Origin: Bacillota bacterium
GTDB taxonomy: Bacteria; Bacillota; Clostridia; Acetivibrionales; DTU013
Direction of reading: 5' to 3'
Assembly (NCBI GenBank): GCA_023399355.1
Contig: JAEWQC010000074.1
Span: forward strand, 1-42,444
DNA length: 42,444 nucleotides
Of this stretch, positions 18,600-27,032 are shown one piece after another. The notes under the pieces were generated by a model. That model did no database searches and was not told where the DNA came from. It saw only the letters and a program-made list of their open reading frames with translations. Position 1 is the first letter of the stretch. Every line of letters begins with the position of its first letter. A program made the translations under genes and the position numbers.

Positions 18600-20450
18600 A
18601 TGACGAAAAAAAATAAAAGTAAATATTTAATATTAAAAAAAATTCTTAACATGTTTAAAAATATAATTCTTAGTATAGAAATGTCATGGAATGCATCCAG
18701 GCCTTTATTTTTTCTTCGTATCTTGCTTGAAATTACCTTGGCAGTATTGCCGATCCTTCTGGCATATCTGATGAAAATAATGCTTAACTTTCTATCTGCG
18801 AAGACATTTAAAAATGTAGAAGTCAATATAGATATGTTCATAAAAGTAATTATATTTTACTTTCTTCTACAACTGGCTAATATTGTTTTGGAAAAAATAA
18901 AAGATTTTTGTGCACAAAAACATCAAGATATTATAAATAACAATATCGATTTAAAAATTATCAATAAGGTAAATACTTTGGATATCTCGTATTTTGATAA
19001 TCCTAAATTTAATGATGAACTTATTAATGCAGCAAATGATTCAAGGGCTCTCCAGGACTTAACATGGACTGTAATAGGGCTGGTGAGAAGCACAGTATCG
19101 GCTTTAGCCTGTTTGTTCATACTTAGTTACCTGAATCCGCTGATTCCTATTATTATTGTTGTTTTGACATTACCATCAATGATAATAGAAAAAAGATATA
19201 TTAAGAAGAACTATAGCTGGCAACGTAATTTTGTTTGTAAACAAAGAAAAATGAATTATGTTAAAAACATTTTATTCGCAAGGAATTTTGCAAATGAGAT
19301 TAGAGTTTTACAATTGAAAGAGTATTTTACCAATGAATTCACGCATTATTGGAGGGAATGGTTTAAGGAAAAAAGTAAGATTGCTTTTTTTAGAAGTTTA
19401 TTTTCATCTATTTCGATGATTCTACCACAGATCGCGTCAACGCTAATTCTTGTTTATGTGGGGATAAAGGTGCTAAGTAACAGCCTTACTATTGGCGATT
19501 TTACTTTTTACAGCGGTATGATTACGCAATTCTCATCCGGCGTAAATAGTGTATTTTCAGCGTTAACGAAAATATATGAATATGAAATGAAACTAACGAA
19601 CTTTAGTAATTTTTTAACATGGAAACCAATCATGGGGACGAACGGAAGGTTAAAAGTGAACTCGCCTATGACCATTGAATTTAAAAATGTATCATTTAAA
19701 TATCCCAAAACAGATCGATATATCTTAAAAAACATAAACTTCAAGATTGCCAAGTCTGAGAAAATAGCCCTTGTAGGTCTGAATGGCGCCGGTAAAACTA
19801 CAATTATTATGTTGATGATTCGGCTTTATGATCCTACCCAGGGAACGATTCTAATTAATGATATCGATATAAGGGAATATGATATTAATGATCTTAGAAA
19901 GAGTTTCGGTATTGTATTTCAGGATTTCTGCAGATACGCGCTCAAACTTAGGGAAAACGTTGCAATATCCGATGTGAAGAGTATAGAAGACGACAATGTC
20001 ATTTATAGTGCTTGCCATTCTGCCGGACTAGAAAAACTATTAAGCAGGTTTCCCGATGGCTTAGATACATATTTGACAAAACAATTTGACATGAATGGTC
20101 AGGAATTATCCGGAGGAGAATGGCAGAAGATTGCAATTGCGAGAGCATTCCTTCACCCGTCGAAATGCGTGATTATGGATGAACCGACATCAGCCCTCGA
20201 TCCAGAGGCGGAGTATGCAATGTTTGAAGCACTTTCAAATATATGTAAAGGGAAAATTGCTGTATTTATTTCGCATAGGTTATCCAGTGTTACAATAGCC
20301 GATAGGATACTCGTGTTAAAAAACGGTGAAATTATTGAATCAGGTCACCATTTAAAACTATTAAAAGACAATAAGTATTACGCCAGGCTATTTAATATGC
20401 AAGCAGAAAGATATGTCTCAAAAAAAGATGTTTCCGGGGGTATTTTATGA
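18600..20450 (+). CDS. ABC exporter, fused membrane and ATPase domains
   Basis: A 616-residue half-transporter. About residues 30-330 form a six-helix membrane domain, followed by an ATPase domain with Walker A LVGLNGAGKTTI, Q-loop VFQDFCRY, signature LSGGEWQKIAIARAF, Walker B CVIMDEPTSALDPEAE and ISHRLSSV. It has no N-terminal C39 peptidase domain, so it should not remove a leader by itself. Peptide and lipopeptide exporters of this type act as dimers. ATG 18600 is preceded by AGGAAGAG; GTG 18564 upstream lacks a site. Its stop overlaps the start of the ligase gene at 20447. The island thus has two separate export systems. Confidence 0.9.
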   Translation: MTKKNKSKYLILKKILNMFKNIILSIEMSWNASRPLFFLRILLEITLAVLPILLAYLMKIMLNFLSAKTFKNVEVNIDMFIKVIIFYFLLQLANIVLEKIKDFCAQKHQDIINNNIDLKIINKVNTLDISYFDNPKFNDELINAANDSRALQDLTWTVIGLVRSTVSALACLFILSYLNPLIPIIIVVLTLPSMIIEKRYIKKNYSWQRNFVCKQRKMNYVKNILFARNFANEIRVLQLKEYFTNEFTHYWREWFKEKSKIAFFRSLFSSISMILPQIASTLILVYVGIKVLSNSLTIGDFTFYSGMITQFSSGVNSVFSALTKIYEYEMKLTNFSNFLTWKPIMGTNGRLKVNSPMTIEFKNVSFKYPKTDRYILKNINFKIAKSEKIALVGLNGAGKTTIIMLMIRLYDPTQGTILINDIDIREYDINDLRKSFGIVFQDFCRYALKLRENVAISDVKSIEDDNVIYSACHSAGLEKLLSRFPDGLDTYLTKQFDMNGQELSGGEWQKIAIARAFLHPSKCVIMDEPTSALDPEAEYAMFEALSNICKGKIAVFISHRLSSVTIADRILVLKNGEIIESGHHLKLLKDNKYYARLFNMQAERYVSKKDVSGGIL

Positions 20451-21928
20451 TATGGGATATATTGCGAAATGCTGCAAACAAATGGGGAGAAAGGGTAGCT
20501 GTGTATTGCGATGGAGTGAGTATAACGTATGGCGCTCTCTTAAAATCATCGGAAATAATTTCGCACAGCTTGAAAGAGAAAGCCTTTTGCAGGAAATGCA
20601 ATCAGATGCTCATTTTTGATAATTCTATTCAATTCGTTAAGACTTTTTTTGCTTTAAATAAGTATGGAGCTATTATCGTTCCTGTATATTTTAACACCCC
20701 ACAAAAAAAGATTATGGAGTTGGCAAAATTTTATGATATACAATACATAATAACGAAAAAAGAAAAAATTGAAGACTGGGATTTATCGCTGATTGCAAGC
20801 TGTACAGCACTCACGGGAATTGTCAGTATGAAGAATGATACTTTGTTCTATGAGTATCAAAGGATTTCCGACAGATATTGTATAGAACAAAAAGAAGATG
20901 ATCTGGCCATGATTTTACTTTCGAGTGGAACAACAGGCGAACAAAAAGGTATTATGCTTTCAAACAGAAATATTGAAAGTAATGTAGATAGTATTTCAGA
21001 GTATCTTGGGTTATATAAAGAAGATAGGGTTTTATTAATAAAAAGTCTTAATCATATATCAAGTATTGTTGGAGAAATGCTTGTATCCATATATAATGGA
21101 TGCACATTGTACATGAGCACGAAAGTAGTAACTCCCTCCTTGATTTTCTCCTTGATCGAGCAGAACAAAATAACCGTACTATTTGTAGTGCCTACTCTTT
21201 TGAGCATGATGACTTTTTATTTAAGTAATCAAAAATTCGATATAGAAAGTTTAAGGATTATGAATTTTTATGGTGCACCAGCAAGTGAAAATCTTCTGGA
21301 AAAGGTAGCGGAAAAATTTGACAAAGTAAACCTTATCTATTCGTATGGTCAGACGGAAGCTTCACCACGTATTACTTATATAGAACGTAATGATCTCCTT
21401 ACCAGAAAAAAGTCATGCGGAAAAGCGATAAGGAATGTTGAAGTTTTTATAGAAGGTAATCCGGAGCCGTTTTCTATTGGTGAAGTGCTTGTTAAAGGTC
21501 CAAATGTAATGCTGGGTATCTACAAAAACCATGATCAAACAGAAAACATATTAAAAGGGGGGTACTTGCATACAAGAGATCTGGGGTATATGGATAAGGA
21601 AGGATATTTATATATAGTTGGGCGTATGGATAACATGATTATTCAGGCCGGGAAGAACATTTATCCTGAGGAAATCGAGAAAATACTTACTTCCTGTGAA
21701 GGAGTATCGGAAGCACTGGTAAAAAGCAAAACGGATGAACTTATTGGACAAAAAATTGTTGCTTATATTGTTATGAATAATCAATCTTGCAGTTTAAAAG
21801 CAGTATGGACCCACCTGCGAAACAATTTGGAGGACTATAAGATCCCACGAGAAATTAACATTGTAAATCATTTGGAGAAGACAGATAGTGGGAAAATAAT
21901 TAGAGAGGGTTTTATTTATGAACATTGA
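20447..21928 (+). CDS. acyl-AMP ligase (ANL superfamily)
   Basis: A 493-residue adenylate-forming enzyme with all core motifs: LLSSGTTGEQKGI (phosphate loop), IYSYGQTE, LHTRDLGYMD, GRMDNMIIQAGKNIYPEEIE and the C-terminal TDSGKI with the catalytic Lys. It should activate a carboxylic acid with ATP and load it on the carrier protein whose gene overlaps its 3' end by 11 bases. The specificity (fatty, aryl or amino acid) cannot be read. A stand-alone ligase plus carrier without condensation or ketosynthase domains suggests it prepares an acyl group for direct transfer. Confidence 0.85.
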   Translation: MIWDILRNAANKWGERVAVYCDGVSITYGALLKSSEIISHSLKEKAFCRKCNQMLIFDNSIQFVKTFFALNKYGAIIVPVYFNTPQKKIMELAKFYDIQYIITKKEKIEDWDLSLIASCTALTGIVSMKNDTLFYEYQRISDRYCIEQKEDDLAMILLSSGTTGEQKGIMLSNRNIESNVDSISEYLGLYKEDRVLLIKSLNHISSIVGEMLVSIYNGCTLYMSTKVVTPSLIFSLIEQNKITVLFVVPTLLSMMTFYLSNQKFDIESLRIMNFYGAPASENLLEKVAEKFDKVNLIYSYGQTEASPRITYIERNDLLTRKKSCGKAIRNVEVFIEGNPEPFSIGEVLVKGPNVMLGIYKNHDQTENILKGGYLHTRDLGYMDKEGYLYIVGRMDNMIIQAGKNIYPEEIEKILTSCEGVSEALVKSKTDELIGQKIVAYIVMNNQSCSLKAVWTHLRNNLEDYKIPREINIVNHLEKTDSGKIIREGFIYEH

Positions 21929-22166
21929 TTTTGAGTTTAAAGATTTAGTGAAATTATTGAGGGAGAATAAGAAAACAAGCGGGTATGAAATTGATGTGAC
22001 AACAAATCTGGTAAGTGATTTAGGATTTGATTCCATTGACCTGATGCAAATGATAATTAATATTGAGAGCAGGTTTGGGATTACCTTTTCTATCGAAGAT
22101 CTTGATATGAAAAATGTTATAAGAGTAAATGAGCTTTTCAGTTTTATTCAGGCTAGAATTAGATAG
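21918..22166 (+). CDS. acyl carrier protein (second)
   Basis: An 82-residue carrier with phosphopantetheine site Ser39 in SDLGFDSIDLMQMI. It is translationally coupled to the acyl-AMP ligase by an 11-base overlap and is the last gene of the island. Its sequence is distinct from the carrier at 10720, so the island seems to keep two separate thioester pools. Confidence 0.9.
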   Translation: MNIDFEFKDLVKLLRENKKTSGYEIDVTTNLVSDLGFDSIDLMQMIINIESRFGITFSIEDLDMKNVIRVNELFSFIQARIR

Positions 22167-22382
22167 ATATAATAATAGCTTCGGTTGCTTGAACAGAAGA
22201 GTTCGCGGGATTTTTGGCAAAGCATTTACATAATTTTTATGCCGATTTTTGACCTGCCATTTGGGATTAGATATGAGTCTGTCTATTTTGTGTTTTTACC
22301 TTTCAATCACTATTAAGACTGACTTGATCTGGATTATTTTCGTAAAATATATGCATATAGTATAAAGGTACATATACAAAAT

Positions 22383-22415
22383 CAGCTTGACAGACTAGAA
22401 TAATCTGTCAAGCTG
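22383..22415. terminator. 12-bp perfect hairpin at the end of the island
   Basis: CAGCTTGACAGA (22383-22394) and TCTGTCAAGCTG (22404-22415) are perfect inverted arms with a nine-base loop. There is no T-run on the plus side; ATTTTG follows on the minus strand. It probably ends transcription of the island, or of leftward transcripts. Confidence 0.5.
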
Positions 22416-22456
22416 AACCCGACACATTTGTTCATTTCAATACAAAATTTTCATTG

Positions 22457-22615
22457 TTACAGTCTATCGAATCTGTACCAGTTATCTTTCCCTTTGGTAG
22501 CGGACAGATTTGTCTTAATCTTGCAGGAACTGAGGATGTCCTTCTCGGAGTATTTTAATGCATGGTATGCATCTACCATCCCTCCTGTAGAAGTTTTCCC
22601 ATTTAAGGAGTCCAT
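22457..22615 (-). pseudogene. possible 52-residue frame or gene remnant
   Basis: An ATG frame on the minus strand ending WYRFDRL, with a protein-like middle (YHALKYSEKDILSSCKIK). A stop lies directly before the ATG and there is no ribosome site, so it may be a decayed fragment. Family not recognised. Confidence 0.2.
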
Positions 22616-22840
22616 TTATAGTTCAATTTACTGAACCTACAATTTATATGGCATTTTGCCTTCCTCTTTTTTCGTATCTTTTTTGCGTTTTTTATAGTAT
22701 AATTATTTCCGTATAATTCTTTAGGGAATGCTTATGAGATATATGTTACAAAGAAATTCAAAGCATATGGAAAAGATCACATGGGTGCAAAAAAAGTTTA
22801 TGATATAGATATTTTGCATTATATAGCGGGAGGAATGAAC

Positions 22841-23917
22841 TTGAAATTATTTCAGAATCTTGTGAATCAAATGCGTGAAGCTATAGACACGGAATTCGGC
22901 ATCATGGATGAAACGGGACTCGTTTTAGGCAGCTCAAAAGAAATGATGACCGGAAGTGTTCATCCGGCAGTTACTGAAGTATTGAATTCGAAAAGTACTG
23001 TTTTTGAAGCAGGTGGGCAGCTATTTCAAAGAGTCTATGTAAAGAACAAGCTGGAATTCATTGTGTTTATCAATATGGAGGGCGAATACAGCAGAAAATA
23101 CCTCTCTTTGATTGCTGTCAATGTTTTAAATGTCAAAAACTATTATGAAGAAAAGTTCGACAAGGGTAATTTTTTCAAAAATATTATTACTGACAATATT
23201 CTGCCGGGAGATATCTCTTTAAAAGCCAAGGAACTTCATATTCCGTTTAATGTATTTCGGGCTGTATTGCTTGTAAGAATCGACAAAACAAAGGACGTTC
23301 AGTCCCATGAAGTGATGCAGAGTCTTTTTCCCAACAAGCAGAAGGATTTTATCATTGCTGTCAACGAAGAAAATACGGTTCTCATAAAAGAATTCAAATC
23401 TTCGGATGATTACAGGGAGATGGACAGGACAGCCAAAGCAATTGTAGATACACTTAATACCGAACTGATGGTAAAAGCACAGATCGGTATGGGCTCAATC
23501 GTTGAAAATGTGAGGGAGATCGGGCGATCCTTCAAGGAAGCTCAGACGGCTCTCCAAATAGGAAGTATATTTGAAAACGATAAGGCAATCATTAACTATA
23601 ACAGTCTTGGCATAGGCCGGCTTATTTATCAGCTCCCGACAACGTTATGCAAACTGTTTCTGAAAGAAGTCTTCAAAGAAGGTTCGTTTGAAGCGCTTGA
23701 CCAGGAAACGCTGCTAACCATCCAGAAATTTTTCGAAAACAATCTGAATGTCAGCGAGACTTCAAGACAGCTCTATGTGCACAGAAATACGCTCGTTTAC
23801 AGACTGGACAAAATCTACAAGATAACAGGTCTGGACCTCAGGAACTTTGACGACGCAATTATTTTTAAAGTCGCAATTCTTGTCAAGAAATACCTTGACA
23901 GGGTGGAGAAGACTTGA
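22841..23917 (+). CDS. CdaR/PucR-family transcriptional regulator
   Basis: A 358-residue regulator. The N-terminal sensor (about 1-120, FGIMDETGLVLGSSKE) resembles the diacid-sensing domain of CdaR. The C-terminal PucR-type helix-turn-helix is NVSETSRQLYVHRNTLVYRLDKIYKITGLDL in outline, with HRNTLVYRL the key part. Start TTG 22841 is chosen because GGGAGG (22828-22833) lies seven bases upstream and the product then begins MKLFQNLVNQ. The ATG at 22781 has a weak site. Members activate sugar-acid or glycerate use genes; no target gene is adjacent. Confidence 0.85.
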   Translation: MKLFQNLVNQMREAIDTEFGIMDETGLVLGSSKEMMTGSVHPAVTEVLNSKSTVFEAGGQLFQRVYVKNKLEFIVFINMEGEYSRKYLSLIAVNVLNVKNYYEEKFDKGNFFKNIITDNILPGDISLKAKELHIPFNVFRAVLLVRIDKTKDVQSHEVMQSLFPNKQKDFIIAVNEENTVLIKEFKSSDDYREMDRTAKAIVDTLNTELMVKAQIGMGSIVENVREIGRSFKEAQTALQIGSIFENDKAIINYNSLGIGRLIYQLPTTLCKLFLKEVFKEGSFEALDQETLLTIQKFFENNLNVSETSRQLYVHRNTLVYRLDKIYKITGLDLRNFDDAIIFKVAILVKKYLDRVEKT

Positions 23918-24116
23918 AAATTGATTTTTGCCGCAAAACGGAGTTGTAAAAATGATATCATAATATATGCCGGCATAAACTTACTGGCAATCCTTATGAA
24001 CCAGTTGCAGGATAAGTGCAAAAAACCTTTACCGTATTATCTGTAAAGGAAGGAATTTCGGAGCTTTTGTCGAAATAAAACATAATGCAGCAAAACAGGA
24101 ACTGGGGGAAGTTGCA

Positions 24117-24824
24117 GTGATTGAATTAAAAAATGTAGAAAAAAAGTATCCCAACGGGACGGTTGCCCTCAGGGATGTGAACTTGAAAATAGAAAAGGGT
24201 GAATTTATATTTCTGGTTGGTCCCAGTGGATCGGGTAAATCTTCTCTCGTGAAGCTTTTGCTGAAGGAAGAAGATGCAACAGCGGGCGAGGTTATTGTTA
24301 ATGGATATGAAGTATCCTCCATGACCAGAGCAGAGGTGCCTTACCTCCGACGAAGCCTTGGCGTTGTTTTCCAGGATTTCAGACTACTGCCTACTAAAAC
24401 CGTTTATGAAAACGTTGCATTCGCGATGCTGATCACCGAAGCGCTGCCAAAGGAAATCAGAAGACAGGTTCCAATGGCACTTGCTCTGGTAGGCCTCAGC
24501 AGGAAGGCAAATATGTTTCCAAATCAGCTCTCGGGCGGTGAGCAGCAGAGGGTGGCACTTGCAAGAGCACTTGCCAATAACCCCGCGCTTCTCATTGCGG
24601 ATGAACCTACCGGTAACCTTGACCCGGAGACCTCTTGGGAAATTATCAAACTTCTCAGCGAGGTAAATCAAAGGGGAACTACCGTTGTGGTGGCAACGCA
24701 TGAAAAGTCCATCGTGGATGAAATGAAAAAACGTGTTGTGTCAATAAACAAAGGGCTAATTGTGAGGGACCAGGAGAAAGGACTTTACAAGGATGAAGAT
24801 AAGAACACTCAGATATATTATTAA
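24117..24824 (+). CDS. ftsE: cell division ATP-binding protein FtsE
   Basis: A 235-residue ABC ATPase with Walker A LVGPSGSGKSS, Q-loop VFQDFRLLPTKTVYENVAF, signature LSGGEQQRV and Walker B LLIADEPTGNLDPETS. Length, the VFQDFRLLP segment and the following ftsX identify it. With FtsX it forms the membrane complex that activates peptidoglycan hydrolases at division or elongation sites. GTG start behind GGGGGAAG. It overlaps ftsX by 32 bases. Confidence 0.95.
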   Translation: MIELKNVEKKYPNGTVALRDVNLKIEKGEFIFLVGPSGSGKSSLVKLLLKEEDATAGEVIVNGYEVSSMTRAEVPYLRRSLGVVFQDFRLLPTKTVYENVAFAMLITEALPKEIRRQVPMALALVGLSRKANMFPNQLSGGEQQRVALARALANNPALLIADEPTGNLDPETSWEIIKLLSEVNQRGTTVVVATHEKSIVDEMKKRVVSINKGLIVRDQEKGLYKDEDKNTQIYY

Positions 24825-25695
24825 AGAAGGTGCGGTTAATTCATATAGAAATACGCTGATGTCTCTGGCATCGGTTATCATTGTAATCGTGACTCTTATG
24901 CTGTTTGGCTTTATTCTGCTGGCGGCATATAATATTGAAATTAACCTGACCACGCTAAAGGAACAGCCTAAATTAGTGGCGTTTTGTTTTAAGGAACTGG
25001 ATGATACTCAGGTACAGTCGGTCGAGGACAAAATAAAGAACGATGTCCGAATTGCCAGTTATCAGAAGATCTCAAAAAAACAGGCTGTGGAAAAGATGAA
25101 GGAAAGGCTTGGAAAAAACAAATCGGAAATGTTTGATGGATTTGATGAAAGCATTTTTTCCGTTGCTTTCGAAATAAAGCTCAAGGATAATGGGCAAAGC
25201 GCAGAAATGGCTAAAACCCTTGAATCAATTACAGGGATAGATACTGTAAGTTATTCGCAGGGTGTTGTTGATTTTATTGTAAAGATATCCTACTGGGCTA
25301 AGTTCATCATTAGCTTTATGATTGTGATCTTTTTGGTGGTATCGGTGTTCATTATTTCAAATACGATCAAACTGACCGTATTTGCCAGACGTAAGGAAAT
25401 TAATATCATGAAATATGTCGGAGCAGCAGATTGGTTTATTCGCTGGCCTTTTGTGGTGGCAGGTGTTATAATTGGAATAGTTGGCGCAATAATGGCTTTT
25501 ATTCTGTCTGCTTACGCATATAATGCCATTGAAGGAAAGTTTAGCCATGACATAACTGCATTGGGAACGAATTTTATTAAAATGGTGAAAATCAAAGACA
25601 TCTGGTACCAGCTGATTGTATCGTATATGGCCATAGGGATAATAGTCGGCTCACTCGGAAGCTTTTTATCCATTCGCAAGCATTTACGCGTGTAA
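24793..25695 (+). CDS. ftsX: cell division protein FtsX
   Basis: A 300-residue membrane protein: one N-terminal helix (about 20-45), an extracellular loop of about 130 residues, then three helices (about 165-290), the standard FtsX layout. It overlaps ftsE by 32 bases. The next gene encodes a coiled-coil M23 hydrolase, the classical partner that FtsEX switches on through the extracellular loop. Confidence 0.93.
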   Translation: MKIRTLRYIIKEGAVNSYRNTLMSLASVIIVIVTLMLFGFILLAAYNIEINLTTLKEQPKLVAFCFKELDDTQVQSVEDKIKNDVRIASYQKISKKQAVEKMKERLGKNKSEMFDGFDESIFSVAFEIKLKDNGQSAEMAKTLESITGIDTVSYSQGVVDFIVKISYWAKFIISFMIVIFLVVSVFIISNTIKLTVFARRKEINIMKYVGAADWFIRWPFVVAGVIIGIVGAIMAFILSAYAYNAIEGKFSHDITALGTNFIKMVKIKDIWYQLIVSYMAIGIIVGSLGSFLSIRKHLRV

Positions 25696-25792
25696 TCGGT
25701 ATCGTATGCCGAGCTAGTTCTCTTCTGGCAAGAATTACAGATAGGTTGCATACCTATCTCTCGATAAATTTATGAGTTGGAGGTTTGTTAGT

Positions 25793-26929
25793 GTGAAGAG
25801 ATTGGCGATTGTAACACTTCTTTTTGCTTTTTTATTTACATCGATAGCACCGGTACAGGCTATTGACTTAAAAACTGCAAAGAATGAGAAATCAACCGTT
25901 GACAGTCGAATCAGCAAGCTGAATGCGAACAAAAAGAAAGTCCTTGCACAAAAGGTGCAGTTGGAAAATCAGCAAAAGAAGGTTGCAAATGCGCAGGCGG
26001 CTGAAAGTAATGCATATAAAGAACTTGTAAGCCAGCTTAACGATGCCCAGGAGCATTTGAGAGAAACAGAGACAGCACTGGCTGATGCAGTGGCAAATTA
26101 CAACTCGCAGCGCGAGCTCGTGAAAACAAGGCTCAATGTCATGTACCAGAATTCAAGTGCTACGATGCTGGACACTTTGCTGGAATCAAAGAGCGTGATA
26201 GAATTTTATGAAAGACTGCAATATTTGTCCGTCATTGCTCAAAGTGACAGCACTCTTATCAAGGATTTGAATGATGCTAAACAGGATGTGGAATATAAGA
26301 GGAAAATGCAGCAGGATGCCAAAGTTCTTCTTGAACAAAAAACAAACGACAAGCGGGATAAACTCACAACGCTGAAAAACTCAAGGGCGGAACTCGAGGA
26401 CCAGCTCTCCAGAAGCAAGGCGGAGCTTGCCAAGTTGGAAACGGAAGAGGATAATCTTCTGGCAGAGTCGAAAAGACTCCAGAGTGTTATAAAGAATCTC
26501 TCAAGGAATACAAAGAAATATGCCGGAGGAACCATGACCTGGCCGCTTCCGAGTTCATATACCATCACATCGAGCTTTGGAATGAGGAAACATCCGATCC
26601 TGAGAAAATATAAAATGCATACAGGGATCGACATTGATGGAGAAACCGGAAATTCGATTGTAGCTGCAAACAAGGGTACGGTTATCATGGCACAGTATGA
26701 TACCAGCGGCGGTTATGGCAGGATGGTTGTTATAGACCATGGAGGAGGGATCAGTACCCTGTATGCGCATTGCAGCAAACTGCTCGTGAGTGTGGGAGAT
26801 GAGGTAAAGGCGGGTAAAGTGATTGCCAAGGTGGGAAGCACAGGCCTCTCCACAGGTTCGCACCTGCATTTTGAAGTCAGGGTTAACGGTAATCCGGTGA
26901 ATCCGCTTAAAGGTTATTTGAGAAATTAA
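25793..26929 (+). CDS. PcsB/EnvC-like murein hydrolase with M23 (LytM) domain
   Basis: A 378-residue secreted protein. The signal peptide is residues 1-23 (MKRLAIVTLLFAFLFTSIAP, cut after VQA). A long coiled coil (about 25-245) is followed by an M23 peptidase domain (about 255-375) with zinc ligands in MHTGIDIDG and HLHFEV, so the domain appears catalytically intact. Start GTG 25793 lies nine bases after GGAGG; an ATG at 25772 precedes that site. Placement after ftsEX predicts activation by FtsX at the septum or sidewall. A terminator follows. Confidence 0.92.
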   Translation: MKRLAIVTLLFAFLFTSIAPVQAIDLKTAKNEKSTVDSRISKLNANKKKVLAQKVQLENQQKKVANAQAAESNAYKELVSQLNDAQEHLRETETALADAVANYNSQRELVKTRLNVMYQNSSATMLDTLLESKSVIEFYERLQYLSVIAQSDSTLIKDLNDAKQDVEYKRKMQQDAKVLLEQKTNDKRDKLTTLKNSRAELEDQLSRSKAELAKLETEEDNLLAESKRLQSVIKNLSRNTKKYAGGTMTWPLPSSYTITSSFGMRKHPILRKYKMHTGIDIDGETGNSIVAANKGTVIMAQYDTSGGYGRMVVIDHGGGISTLYAHCSKLLVSVGDEVKAGKVIAKVGSTGLSTGSHLHFEVRVNGNPVNPLKGYLRN

Positions 26930-26943
26930 ATTTCAGCTTAACC

Positions 26944-26974
26944 AACCCGGTTGAAAAAACCGGGTTTATTTGTT
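26944..26974 (+). terminator. rho-independent terminator after the PcsB-like gene
   Basis: AACCCGGTT and AACCGGGTT arms with a five-base loop GAAAA, followed by TATTTGTTTT. Confidence 0.85.
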
Positions 26975-27032
26975 TTAGTGGCCGCATAAGATATATAGAA
27001 TCTCAGACAGGCGAATAGTTTTAGGAGAGTGC

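Noticed and set aside
6548..22166. A complete aminoglycoside (butirosin-like) cluster
   Set aside because: No deoxystreptamine, aminosugar or glycosyltransferase genes lie in the island; only the side-chain genes are shared.
22428..22634. A 68-residue plus-strand frame
   Set aside because: No ribosome site; it starts just after the hairpin and looks random. The minus strand there is more protein-like.
26239..26688. A 149-residue minus-strand frame
   Set aside because: It is the antisense of the coiled coil of the PcsB-like gene; biased Ala/Leu/Ser composition mirrors the repeats of the real gene.
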